Positions 9,187 to 18,520 of a stretch of 64,000 nucleotides of DNA are shown in pieces. The translations under genes were made by a program, and so were the position numbers. Source of the stretch: Olleya sp. Bg11-27 (GTDB lineage: Bacteria > Bacteroidota > Bacteroidia > Flavobacteriales > Flavobacteriaceae). The notes below the pieces were generated by a model. The model was not told the DNA's origin and made no database searches. It saw only the letters and a list, made by a program, of their open reading frames with translations. The stretch covers positions 1,495,514-1,559,513 of the forward strand of contig NZ_CP025117.1 in NCBI RefSeq assembly GCF_002831645.1, written 5' to 3'. The first letter of the stretch is position 1. Every line of letters begins with the position of its first letter.

Positions 9187-9966
9187 TTAGTCTGTTTTAA
9201 GTTTGTATTGAAATAGTGATTTACGATTGTAAATATAAAGGATTTGGTTGGTTACAAAAAACTGACTTATTAACATATTTTGTAATGCTATAGGGGTCAG
9301 TGTTTTGGTTTTGTGATTGTAAAAAATTAACGCTTTGTCTTTCTGAATAATTAAATCTTCGTTAGACGCCTTTATTTTTGAATACCCATCATTTTTGATT
9401 TTGTACACTAAACTCCCAAAATAGTTGTAACAGTACAAGTTGTTTTCTGTAAGTAACCAACAATAGTTATAGTTACTAGTAAGGTCTAATACTTTAGAGG
9501 CTACCGGTATTGTTTTGTATCGCGAGGTTTGTGTTTTGTAGTCGTAAAGTTCTAAGTATTGAAAATCCTGATTGAATAGCCAAATAGTATTGTCAAATCC
9601 TGTTGTGACATGAGAGACGTTTTTGTAAGGTTGGATAGTGTTAAAGTCAAGTTTGGAGACTTCAGCTAATCTATTGTCTAATATGATTACCGTATTTAAA
9701 TCTGCATAAAATACATTGATTTTTAAAGGATTAAAGGTGTGTACGGATGCTATTTTTCCTAATTGGATATTACTATAGTTTGAGGATTGTCTGTCGGACG
9801 TTTTTATCAAAACGTTGTCTTTGATAAGATATACGTTTTCAAAATTGTTTTTGGATATAAATATATCAGCGTCTATACTGTCTTTTTGTACCAAAGTCGT
9901 TGTAATACTGTCTTGGGCTAATAACGAAAAAGATAAAAAATATAATAAAATTAGTAGTGGTTTCAT
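9187..9966 (-). CDS. Exported protein of unknown function, possible beta-propeller
   Basis: A 259-residue protein with a clear signal peptide (MKPLLILLYFLSFSLLAQ), so it is predicted to be periplasmic or outer-membrane associated. The remainder shows repeated strand-turn patterns such as TIWLFNQDFQYLELYDYKT and YCWLLTENNLYCYNYFGSLV, which resemble the blades of a small beta-propeller. No catalytic motif, lipobox or type IX secretion signal is visible. It is the first gene of a two-gene operon with the deoxynucleoside kinase. That linkage does not explain its role; it may simply be conserved gene order. Confidence 0.6.
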   Translation of the reverse strand: MKPLLILLYFLSFSLLAQDSITTTLVQKDSIDADIFISKNNFENVYLIKDNVLIKTSDRQSSNYSNIQLGKIASVHTFNPLKINVFYADLNTVIILDNRLAEVSKLDFNTIQPYKNVSHVTTGFDNTIWLFNQDFQYLELYDYKTQTSRYKTIPVASKVLDLTSNYNYCWLLTENNLYCYNYFGSLVYKIKNDGYSKIKASNEDLIIQKDKALIFYNHKTKTLTPIALQNMLISQFFVTNQILYIYNRKSLFQYKLKTD

Positions 9967-10124
9967 GGGGTAACAATGTACAAAAACTAAACCAAAGGTT
10001 TAAAAAAATCCATATTTAGTGACGATCGATTTTTATAGAAAAGTATTATTCGATTTACATTAAACTATTTACTCATTTTGTTGTCTTAGTTAAGTATAAC
10101 GCATTAATTATAAAATTTATCAGA

Positions 10125-11036
10125 ATGACACTTAAAACGACTATTAATAATCTAACTATTCTATTAGTTATGATTGTATCATCTACAACTTTTGCGCAAA
10201 GTAGCTTTCAGGGCCAGGCGACTTATATGTCTAAAACCATCATGGATATGGATAATTTTGGAGGTCGAGAGCTTAGTCCAGAACGTAAAAAAGAGATTAT
10301 GGCGCGTATGAAAAGTAGGCTTGAAAAAACATTTGTTTTAGATTTTAATAAAACAGAGTCGTTATATAAGGAAGACGAAGCTTTAGAAGCCCCAAGCGGA
10401 GGACGAGGAGGTTTTAGATTTGGAGGTATTGCTTCAGGAATAATATACAAAGATGTAAAATCAAGCAAGTTGTTTCAGGATCAAGAATTTTTTGGAAAGC
10501 AGTTTTTGATTAAAGATAGTTTAGTCAAGTTGGAATGGAAAATGAGTGGTGAGTCTAAACAGATTGGGAAGTATACTTGTTTTAAAGCTACTGCTACTAA
10601 AAAAGCTGATCCTACCGATTTCACCAATTTTAGAAGAGGAGGAGGTAATGATAGAAAAGAGGATAAAAAGGAAACCGCAGAAGTTAAAAAAGATAGTACA
10701 CATTCTGATAAATCAAAAGACCCTTTTGATGAGATAGAAATGCCTAAAGAAGTTGAAGTTACTGCGTGGTACACTATGGATATCCCTGTTAATAATGGTC
10801 CTGGAGACTATTGGGGGCTTCCAGGTTTGATTTTAGAAGTAAATTCTGGTCAAACAACTATTTTATGTACTAAAATAGTAATGAATCCTTCAGAAAAAAA
10901 TGAAATAAAACAACCGACTAAAGGTAAGGAGGTTACTATGGAAGAATATCAGGATATTGTTAAGAAAAAAATGGAAGAGATGCGCGAAATGTTTAGATCA
11001 CGAGGTGGTCGAGGTGGTGGACGTGGACGTAATTAA
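10125..11036 (+). CDS. GLPGLI family exported protein
   Basis: A 303-residue protein with a signal peptide (residues 1-24, ending TTFAQ). It carries the defining family segment YWGLPGLILEVN near residues 226-237. GLPGLI proteins are restricted to Bacteroidota and typically sit next to a large outer-membrane barrel gene, as here 37 bases downstream; their function is unknown. Unusual low-complexity parts are present: a Gly/Arg-rich loop (SGGRGGFRFGG), a charged DRKEDKKETAEVKKDS stretch, and a C-terminal tail SRGGRGGGRGRN. The tail could bind acidic surface polymers, but that is a guess. Confidence 0.85.
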   Translation: MTLKTTINNLTILLVMIVSSTTFAQSSFQGQATYMSKTIMDMDNFGGRELSPERKKEIMARMKSRLEKTFVLDFNKTESLYKEDEALEAPSGGRGGFRFGGIASGIIYKDVKSSKLFQDQEFFGKQFLIKDSLVKLEWKMSGESKQIGKYTCFKATATKKADPTDFTNFRRGGGNDRKEDKKETAEVKKDSTHSDKSKDPFDEIEMPKEVEVTAWYTMDIPVNNGPGDYWGLPGLILEVNSGQTTILCTKIVMNPSEKNEIKQPTKGKEVTMEEYQDIVKKKMEEMREMFRSRGGRGGGRGRN

Positions 11037-11073
11037 TTTTCGATACAAAACAACCAACCGATAAAATAAACAG

Positions 11074-13809
11074 ATGAAACATATATTTACAGGACTACTT
11101 TTATTAGTAATTAGTACCTCTTTTGCACAAGTCAAATTTGAAGGTGTTGTCAAAGATAGTACGGGTGTTGCTTTAGAGTTAGCCAACGTGGTGGCTATAA
11201 ATCAAGCAACTAAAATTTTAGAAGCGTATGCTATAACTAACGATAAAGGGCGTTATAAGCTTAATTTAGAAGTTAATCAAACGTATAGTATACAGGTTAG
11301 TTATATTGGGATGAAACAGATTTCCAACATCGTTAGTACTAAGGAGAGTGACATAAATAAAGACTATACGATGTCTATAGATAATAGTTTAGACGAAGTA
11401 GAGATTACTTATGAAATGCCGGTAACCATAAGTGGTGACACGATTACTTATAACGCGGATTCTTTTAAAAATGGAACAGAACGAAAACTTGGTGATGTTT
11501 TAGAAAAAATGCCTGGTGTTGAGATTAATGATGATGGAGAGGTTGAGATTGAGGGGAAGAAAGTTGGTAAGGTTATGATTGATGGTAAAGAGTTTTTTGA
11601 TGGAGATACTAAATTAGCCACCAAAAATATACCTGCAAACGCTATTGATAAAGTTCAGGTTTTAAAAAATTATTCTGAAGTGGGGCAATTAAGTGGTGTG
11701 ACTAATAATCAAGATAATATTGCTATTAATATTAAATTAAAGGAGGGGAAGAAAAACTTTTGGTTTGGTACCGTTACGGGGGGATCAGGAAACTCTAAAG
11801 ATAGTGAGTTATATTTATTGCAACCAAAATTGTTTTATTACAGTCCTAACAAGAGTATTAATTTTATTGGGGATTTAAATAATATTGGTGAGTTAGCTTT
11901 GTCGCGCAGAGATATTTTTAATTTCTCAGGAGGTTTCCAACAACCGAGTCAGCAGAGTGGGACTAATATTAGTTTAGGTAGTAATGATTTAGGTTTTAGG
12001 CAACTTCAAAATAACCAAGCAAAAAGTATTAATACTAAGTTTGGAGCCGCTAACTTTAGTTATTCTCCAAAAAGTACTTTGGATGTTAGTGGTTTTGCCA
12101 TTTTTGCAAGTAGTAGAATAGCGTTACAAGAAAATAGCAACGTATTTTATACAGATCAAACTTTGGGTATACCTGATGAAAATACATCTAGTAACACCCA
12201 ACAAAAAAGTGATCTTGGATTAGTTAAGTTTAGTGCAAAGTATAAACCAGATGGTAATAACCAATTGGATTATGATATTCTGGGGCGCGTGTCTAAAGAT
12301 GAACAGTTAAATGGAACATTCTCTAATGTCGTAGGACCTATTGATCAAAACGAAGAAACGAATCCTTATAAGATAAATCAAAACCTGAATTATTATTATA
12401 CAATGGACGAGGATAATATTTTTGCTTTATCTGTACAACATCTATTGCAAGATGAAGATCCATTTTATAATGCGGTGCTACAAAATGATCCATTAAATAA
12501 TACAGATGTTGTTAATGATCCTTTTGATGACACAGCTCAAGATCTAGGATTAGATGGAACGCAGGTTACTTATGATGTCAATCAACAAAAACGTGTTAAA
12601 ACCAATCAGTTAGATGCTAAGGTCGATTATTGGAATATTTTAAATAAAAAGAGCGATATCAATTTTACTGTTGGGACCATTTATAGTAATCAACAATTTG
12701 ATTCTAATATTTTTCAAACGTTAGATGACGGAAGTGATTTAGAGACTAATACAACAATATCAGGCTTGTCTGATGTTAATAATATAAAATATACTTTTAA
12801 TGATATCTATGTGGGCGCGCATTATCGTTTTAAAACAGGTAAGTTTACAATTAGTCCAGGGGTTTCTGCACATGCTTATAGTGCCATTAATGATCAGTTT
12901 AATACTAAAACGACAGATAACTTTTTTAGAGTATTGCCAGATTTAAACGTCCGTGTACAATTAAAAGGTACGGAAACTTTAGATTTATCTTATAAGATGC
13001 AAACACAGTTTACAGACGTTAATCAGTTTGCACAAGGTTTAGTTTTAAATAATTATAATTCTACGTTTCAAGGTAATCCTAATTTGGAAAGCGCGTTGTC
13101 ACATAATATTAATTTGCGCTATTTTAGTTTTAATATGTTTAATTATACGAATGTTTTTGCGTTTATTAATTACTCTAAAAACATAGATAATATTAGAAAT
13201 GTATCGGAGTTTCAGCCGGGCTCTGTTATAAGGACAAGTACACCTTATAACTCTGGATTAGATGATGAAAGTTTAAATGTTAGTGGTCGTTTTCAAAGAC
13301 GTTTTGGTAAATTACAAGCTAGTTTAAGAGGGACTTTTGGTTATACTAAATACAATCAGTTTATTAATAGCCAAGTTTCGGTTAACGAAAACTATACCCA
13401 AAGTTATACTGCGGAGTTTAGATCTAATTTTAGAGATGCTCCTAATTTTCAATTACGATATACTTACGGTTTAAGTGATAATGACCAAGGTACTAGACGA
13501 ACTAAAATATATACTAATGCACCATCAGCAGAGTTTGATGCGTTAATATTTAAAACCTTTACTTTTAAAACAGATTATACTTATAGTCGTCAAACGTTGG
13601 ATGGGAATAGTAATAGTTTCGGATTATGGAATGCTAATTTAGCGTACAGAAAAAGTAGCGATAGTAAGTGGGAGTACGAGTTAAAGACGACCAATTTATT
13701 AGATACAGCTTCAAGAGTACAAAATAGTAATGATGCGTTTTCTGTAAGTACTAGTGAGTATTATATACAGCCTAGATTTGTAACAGTTAGATTTATTTAT
13801 AATCTTTAA
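11074..13809 (+). CDS. Outer-membrane beta-barrel protein, TonB-receptor-like, partner of GLPGLI protein
   Basis: A 911-residue outer-membrane protein. The signal peptide is residues 1-18. A CarboxypepD_reg-like domain follows (VKFEGVVKDSTGVALELANV). Next comes a plug-like region with LGDVLEKMPGVEI and ANAIDKVQVLKNYSEV, and then about 650 residues of alternating strands forming the barrel, ending in FVTVRFIYNL. No TonB box is obvious. Together with the GLPGLI protein just upstream it forms a two-gene operon of a type common in Bacteroidota; metal or peptide transport has been suggested for such pairs, but the substrate here is unknown. Confidence 0.82.
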   Translation: MKHIFTGLLLLVISTSFAQVKFEGVVKDSTGVALELANVVAINQATKILEAYAITNDKGRYKLNLEVNQTYSIQVSYIGMKQISNIVSTKESDINKDYTMSIDNSLDEVEITYEMPVTISGDTITYNADSFKNGTERKLGDVLEKMPGVEINDDGEVEIEGKKVGKVMIDGKEFFDGDTKLATKNIPANAIDKVQVLKNYSEVGQLSGVTNNQDNIAINIKLKEGKKNFWFGTVTGGSGNSKDSELYLLQPKLFYYSPNKSINFIGDLNNIGELALSRRDIFNFSGGFQQPSQQSGTNISLGSNDLGFRQLQNNQAKSINTKFGAANFSYSPKSTLDVSGFAIFASSRIALQENSNVFYTDQTLGIPDENTSSNTQQKSDLGLVKFSAKYKPDGNNQLDYDILGRVSKDEQLNGTFSNVVGPIDQNEETNPYKINQNLNYYYTMDEDNIFALSVQHLLQDEDPFYNAVLQNDPLNNTDVVNDPFDDTAQDLGLDGTQVTYDVNQQKRVKTNQLDAKVDYWNILNKKSDINFTVGTIYSNQQFDSNIFQTLDDGSDLETNTTISGLSDVNNIKYTFNDIYVGAHYRFKTGKFTISPGVSAHAYSAINDQFNTKTTDNFFRVLPDLNVRVQLKGTETLDLSYKMQTQFTDVNQFAQGLVLNNYNSTFQGNPNLESALSHNINLRYFSFNMFNYTNVFAFINYSKNIDNIRNVSEFQPGSVIRTSTPYNSGLDDESLNVSGRFQRRFGKLQASLRGTFGYTKYNQFINSQVSVNENYTQSYTAEFRSNFRDAPNFQLRYTYGLSDNDQGTRRTKIYTNAPSAEFDALIFKTFTFKTDYTYSRQTLDGNSNSFGLWNANLAYRKSSDSKWEYELKTTNLLDTASRVQNSNDAFSVSTSEYYIQPRFVTVRFIYNL

Positions 13810-13831
13810 GAGGAAATAAAATAAAATTTAT

Positions 13832-13867
13832 AATCCCTTTTAACGTTAAGTTGAAAGGGATTTTTTT
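13832..13867 (+). terminator. Terminator after the outer-membrane barrel gene
   Basis: AATCCCTTT (13833-13841) pairs with AAAGGGATT (13854-13862) around an AACGTTAAGTTG loop, followed by a T run. It lies 24 bases after the stop codon. Confidence 0.75.
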
Positions 13868-13962
13868 ATGTATAGTTTTAAACCGAAACAACTAGTTATT
13901 ATTAAGCTTGAGAAAGGATTCGGTTAGATATAATTCGTTTTAACTTTATTACCACCCAAAGG

Positions 13963-15237
13963 TTACCATTCATTAATACGATTAGAATCTAATTTAATAA
14001 AGATAAAAACAAGGATAGTGAATCCCCATAGTCCAGAACCTCCATAACTAAAGAAGGGGAGTGGTATACCAATCGTTGGAATTAGTCCCATTACCATTCC
14101 TATATTAATCAGAAAATGTAAAAATAATATGGCTCCAACAGCATACCCATACATTCTGCTAAATTGTGTTTTCTGTCGTTCGGCTAGAATAAGTATTCTT
14201 ACAATTAAAAGTAGAAATACGATTACCGTTAAAAAACTACCAATAAAACCCCATTCTTCACCGACTGTACTAAAAATGTAATCTGTGTGTTGTTCAGGCA
14301 CGAAGTTTCCTGTGGTACGTGTCCCTTCTAAAAAACCTTTCCCTCTAAAACCACCACTGCTAATTGCTTTCTCAGACTCGTTGAGATTATAAGCAACTGT
14401 TTTTTTCATGCGCTCTAATTTCTCCGGATCTTTTTCTAAACTTAGCCAAATAGTAATGCGGTCTTTTTGGTGTGTAGGTAAAATATTGTCATAAAAAAAA
14501 CGAACACTAAAAGCTAATGATGTACAAAGCAGTATTACTGTAAGGGGTTGTAATATTGAAGGTCTTTTTTTTCTAGTGAAATAATACGTTAATACTATAA
14601 TAGCTGTAATTAGTAGAGTGCTTACTGCTCCAAATTTTAAAGCGAATATTGATAGTAATATTAATAGAACACTAACAATTAAATAGATGTGAGGTAGCCC
14701 TTCTCTGTATAATACAAAGAAAAAGGCGCCGTATACTATTGCGCTTCCCGCATCTGGTTGTAAAAGGACTAATAAAGCAGGGACGACGATAATCGCAAAG
14801 GTTTTAAGTTGATCGCTAAAACGTTTTATGTCAGTGTTTAAATCACTTACATATTTGGCAACAGCAAGAGCAGTTGCTACTTTAGCAAATTCACCTGGTT
14901 GGAACGTAAAAGATCCAATGGGATACCAAGAGGTAGCCCCATTAATATTTTTTCCGAATACAAATAAGCCGGCTAAAGAGAACAGTGCTATGATATAAAT
15001 GACACTTGAAAACCGCTCGTAAAATTTAGATTCTATGGACAATACAAGTATTATTAATATAATGGATAATCCAATAAAAACGAGTTGTTTACTGTAAAAA
15101 TGTGAGAAGTTGAAAAACTCTAAGGCCTCACCAGAGTGTGATGCCGAAATGATATTAACCCAACCAAACATCACTAGTATAAAATATAGTAATATGGTTA
15201 ACCAATCAAATTTGTAATGTCTATCTGTTTGCCTCAT
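13963..15237 (-). CDS. rodA: Rod shape-determining protein RodA (SEDS glycosyltransferase)
   Basis: A 424-residue polytopic membrane protein of the SEDS family with about ten membrane segments. SEDS proteins polymerise lipid II into glycan strands and work with a class B penicillin-binding protein. Family landmarks are the FQPGEFAKVATALAVAKYV segment, LVLLQPDAGSA, and the C-terminal GIPLPFFSYGGSGLW motif. It is the last gene of the minus-strand shape operon, 33 bases after pbp2. FtsW is the closest alternative, but the mre/PBP2 context identifies RodA. Confidence 0.93.
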   Translation of the reverse strand: MRQTDRHYKFDWLTILLYFILVMFGWVNIISASHSGEALEFFNFSHFYSKQLVFIGLSIILIILVLSIESKFYERFSSVIYIIALFSLAGLFVFGKNINGATSWYPIGSFTFQPGEFAKVATALAVAKYVSDLNTDIKRFSDQLKTFAIIVVPALLVLLQPDAGSAIVYGAFFFVLYREGLPHIYLIVSVLLILLSIFALKFGAVSTLLITAIIVLTYYFTRKKRPSILQPLTVILLCTSLAFSVRFFYDNILPTHQKDRITIWLSLEKDPEKLERMKKTVAYNLNESEKAISSGGFRGKGFLEGTRTTGNFVPEQHTDYIFSTVGEEWGFIGSFLTVIVFLLLIVRILILAERQKTQFSRMYGYAVGAILFLHFLINIGMVMGLIPTIGIPLPFFSYGGSGLWGFTILVFIFIKLDSNRINEW

Positions 15238-15270
15238 CTAGTGTTATAGTGGTAACTTAAATTTGTTACA

Positions 15271-17196
15271 CTATGTTTTTTTCAGTGTTGTGTATGTGTT
15301 TTTTTTATTGGGAGCAGGAACAATTTGTAATTGTGAGCCTCTATTTATTGAAAAAGGTTCTCCCGATTGCGGTTTAGCATATTCGTTTTCTAAACTGTGA
15401 GTTAAAATCCATTGTTCTAAATCGGTTCTGCTAATGCTACCTTTTAAATACTGTTCTATCATTAAACTAGCCATTCGGCCAGCAAACCGACTTCCCCAAT
15501 ACCCGTTTTCAACAAATACTGCTATAGCTATTTTAGGGTTGTCTTTTGGTGCAAAGGCTACAAAAATAGAATGGTCTGTTAACTGAGTTTTTACACCATC
15601 AATTTTAGCATAATTTTCAGCAGTTCCTGTTTTTCCACAAATTTCTATTCCTTCGACTTGTAAGTTTTTGGCAGTACCTTTATTAAATACATCAAACATT
15701 CCTTCTACAACTGGTTCGAAGTGTTTTCTGTCTATCGTTGTATATCTTGGTGTGGTATATTTTTCGTCAATAGGTATGCCTTCAATTTCTTTTATGATAT
15801 GAGGTGTTACAAAATAACCACGATTAGCAATTGCTGCAACCATGTTTGCTAGTTGTATCGGCGTGGTTTCAACTTCTCCTTGCCCAATAGCATTAGAGGT
15901 CATAAATGTAGAGCTCCATCGATTTTTGCCATACCATTTATCGTAAAACTTACTATCAGGAATTCTTCCTTTTCTTCCAACCACTAAATCGTAACCTAAA
16001 TAGTCACCCAAGCCAAAACTTTTGACGTGATTACTCCAAACATCCATACCTTCAGCAGAGGTAGGATATTTTTCTAAAATTCGTCTGTAGACATTTACAA
16101 AATAGGAGTTACAAGATTCATAAATACCTAAATTCATATTAACGGGACTTCTATGACTGTGGCAACCGTGTAGTTTTTTTCCATTGTAGTAATAGCCCAT
16201 TCTACATGTAAATTGTTCTTGACTAGTCACGACTCCTTCTTGTAATCCAATTAAGGCATTGATTACTTTAAAGGGAGATCCAGGTGGGTATTGTGCTTGT
16301 AGGCCTCTGTCAAACGTTGGATTTGCTATGGAATCGTTATATAATTTTGTGAAATTTTTAGAGCGATCTCTACCTACCAGGATATTAGGGTCGTAACTAG
16401 GACCAGAGACTAAAGCTAAAATTTCGCCAGATTTTGGGTCTAATGCAATAATACCTCCACGTTTGTTGGTCATTAATAATTCACCATAAGCCTGTAATTT
16501 AGCATCAATGGTTATTTTAATATCTTTGCCTGCTTCAGGTAGTGTATCATGAATACCGTCTTGATAAGGCCCTAAGTTTCTATTGAATCTGTCTTTTTGA
16601 ATAAATTTAATTCCTTTTTGGCCACGTAAAGTCGATTCATAGGAGGCTTCAACTCCAGCTTTACCAATTAAATCTCCAGATTGGTAGTAGTTATCGTTTT
16701 TTATGTTTCTATCATTAACTTCTCCTATATCTCCTAAAACATTAGCGCCAATAGTTGTTTCGTATTTTCTTAAACTTCGTTTTTGAATATAGAAGCCTTC
16801 ATATTTTCGCATTTTTTCTTGTAGAATGGCGTAATCTTCTTTGGATAAATGGGATACAAATACAAAAGGTAATCTAGGTGAGCGTCTTTTAGCTTTCGCG
16901 TATTTGTCTTTAAAAGATTGTTTTGTGATTTTTAACAATTTACAAAACTCTGTCGTGTCTAAAGGTTTTACTTCTCTGGGTATAACCATGACATCATAAG
17001 ACGGTTGGTTGGATACTAGAAGTTTTCCATTTCTGTCGTAGACAAAACCACGTTTAGGATAGTCAAAAACTTTTCTAATGGCATTGTCTTGATATAAGTT
17101 AGTAGACCTTGCATTATAAATTTGAAGATAAAATAGACGACCAGTAAAAACAATCCCAACGATTATTACAGATAAAAGAAGTAAAAGTTTTCTCAT
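15271..17196 (-). CDS. mrdA: Penicillin-binding protein 2 (peptidoglycan DD-transpeptidase)
   Basis: A 641-residue class B PBP that crosslinks side-wall peptidoglycan as the partner of RodA. A single N-terminal membrane anchor covers residues about 4-24. The dimerisation domain starts at RGFVYDRNGKLLVSN. The transpeptidase motifs are all present: SPFK (SxxK, about residue 310) within YPPGSPFKVINAL, SCNSYF as the SxN region, and GKTGTAEN as KTG. The start codon overlaps the end of mreD by four bases, which suggests translational coupling. The C-terminal tail after about residue 600 is polar and poorly conserved. Confidence 0.93.
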   Translation of the reverse strand: MRKLLLLLSVIIVGIVFTGRLFYLQIYNARSTNLYQDNAIRKVFDYPKRGFVYDRNGKLLVSNQPSYDVMVIPREVKPLDTTEFCKLLKITKQSFKDKYAKAKRRSPRLPFVFVSHLSKEDYAILQEKMRKYEGFYIQKRSLRKYETTIGANVLGDIGEVNDRNIKNDNYYQSGDLIGKAGVEASYESTLRGQKGIKFIQKDRFNRNLGPYQDGIHDTLPEAGKDIKITIDAKLQAYGELLMTNKRGGIIALDPKSGEILALVSGPSYDPNILVGRDRSKNFTKLYNDSIANPTFDRGLQAQYPPGSPFKVINALIGLQEGVVTSQEQFTCRMGYYYNGKKLHGCHSHRSPVNMNLGIYESCNSYFVNVYRRILEKYPTSAEGMDVWSNHVKSFGLGDYLGYDLVVGRKGRIPDSKFYDKWYGKNRWSSTFMTSNAIGQGEVETTPIQLANMVAAIANRGYFVTPHIIKEIEGIPIDEKYTTPRYTTIDRKHFEPVVEGMFDVFNKGTAKNLQVEGIEICGKTGTAENYAKIDGVKTQLTDHSIFVAFAPKDNPKIAIAVFVENGYWGSRFAGRMASLMIEQYLKGSISRTDLEQWILTHSLENEYAKPQSGEPFSINRGSQLQIVPAPNKKNTYTTLKKT

Positions 17197-17699
17197 TTAG
17201 TTTTTTTGCTAAAAATGGACGTTATTAACATGCAGAGTATAATAGTGAATATACTTGAAAACAACGTGTTTTGTAACACAAAAAGTATCTTAGAAATGTT
17301 AAAAATTTCAAATAGAAAATAAACAAAGGTGTGGACAACGCTTAAAATAGAAATATAGGTTAATTTTTGACCAAAATCAATATTGTTAAACTTAAGGGCT
17401 TGGTGCTCGTAGACCGCACCAAAACTAAACTTTAAAATAGCAGGTCTTATAAACGCAGTCACTAAAGCAGCGCTGGCATTAATACCGCCTGAGTCCATAA
17501 AAACATCAATAATTAAGCCTAATAAAAAACTAAGAAATAAAAATAGAATCCGGTTGTTTTTTACGGGAAACAATATGATAAATAGGATATAAACGTGCGG
17601 GTTTATGTAGCCTAAAAAGTTTATTTTATTAAATAATAATACTTGTAGTAAAATAAGTATTATAAAACGTATAGTATGTATGGATAGAAGGTTATTCAT
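17193..17699 (-). CDS. mreD: Rod shape-determining protein MreD
   Basis: A 168-residue, very hydrophobic protein with five to six membrane segments, matching MreD in size and position. MreD links MreC to the inner membrane in the elongation complex. The sequence is weakly conserved in this family, so identification rests mainly on the operon order mreB-mreC-mreD-pbp2-rodA. Its start overlaps the end of mreC by eight bases, and its stop overlaps the pbp2 start by four. Confidence 0.88.
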   Translation of the reverse strand: MNNLLSIHTIRFIILILLQVLLFNKINFLGYINPHVYILFIILFPVKNNRILFLFLSFLLGLIIDVFMDSGGINASAALVTAFIRPAILKFSFGAVYEHQALKFNNIDFGQKLTYISILSVVHTFVYFLFEIFNISKILFVLQNTLFSSIFTIILCMLITSIFSKKTK

Positions 17700-18507
17700 T
17701 AGATTTTGATAAAGCTTCTATTAAGGGTTTGTCTTTGTTTTCAATAACGCTAACATGTTCTAAATTAGTCATGTCATTAAATAGTTGTACCTCAATTTCA
17801 AAAAAGTTTTGTGTAACGTCTAATTTGAACGTTTCAATTGTACCAACCAAAATACCTTTAGGGAATATTGCAGAACGTCCTGAAGTAACAATGGTGTCTC
17901 CTTTTACTAACTTAGCATTTTTCTGTATATCTGTTAACTGTACAAAATGCGGCGATTTGGCATTCCAACTTAAAGTTCCAAATTGATTGGTTTTTTTTAG
18001 TTGTGCACTAATCTTATTTGTGGTGTTTAAAATAGAGATTACAGTTGCAAATCTACTGTTACTATTGTCAATAATACCAATGATGCCTTTTGAAGAAATC
18101 ACTCCTAAATCTTCTTTAATACTGTCGTTTTTACCTTTGTTAATGGTAAGATAATTATTTTGAAGCGAATAGCTATTTTTGATAATTTTAGCAGTTGTAA
18201 ATTTATATTTTGTATCAAAAGAAGTGGAATCAATAAACACGTCAGAAGCGTCCTTTTGATTATACAATAAAGATCTTAAGCGCGTGTTTTCGTCGTGTAG
18301 CTTTTCGTTTTCTGCTTTCAGACCAAAATAACTACTTACCGAATGACTAGCATTATAAACGCCTCCAGTAATACTGTTTGCTGAGTTTATAAATTTGCTT
18401 TTATGGTAAGAATGTGATTGTATGGTAAGTCCGACAGAAACGCAAAGCAACAACAAGAAAAACAAAAAGGCTTTGTTTTTAAGTATAAAATTTACAATTT
18501 GTTGCAT
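17692..18507 (-). CDS. mreC: Rod shape-determining protein MreC
   Basis: A 271-residue periplasmic scaffold protein with an N-terminal membrane helix (about residues 12-31). A short coiled coil follows (ENEKLHDENTRLRSLL), then the beta-rich MreC core with GVISSKGIIGIIDN and GDTIVTSGRSAIFPKGILVG, the family's two conserved glycine-rich strands. MreC activates PBP2/RodA and connects to MreB through MreD. It lies 13 bases after mreB and overlaps mreD by eight bases. Confidence 0.92.
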   Translation of the reverse strand: MQQIVNFILKNKAFLFFLLLLCVSVGLTIQSHSYHKSKFINSANSITGGVYNASHSVSSYFGLKAENEKLHDENTRLRSLLYNQKDASDVFIDSTSFDTKYKFTTAKIIKNSYSLQNNYLTINKGKNDSIKEDLGVISSKGIIGIIDNSNSRFATVISILNTTNKISAQLKKTNQFGTLSWNAKSPHFVQLTDIQKNAKLVKGDTIVTSGRSAIFPKGILVGTIETFKLDVTQNFFEIEVQLFNDMTNLEHVSVIENKDKPLIEALSKSNE

Positions 18508-18520
18508 TTAGTTATTGTTA

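Noticed and set aside
10223-10774. Antisense and alternate-frame reading frames across the GLPGLI gene
   Set aside because: They are shadows of the real frame, whose signal peptide and GLPGLI motif are clear; repeated Gly/Arg codons keep other frames open.
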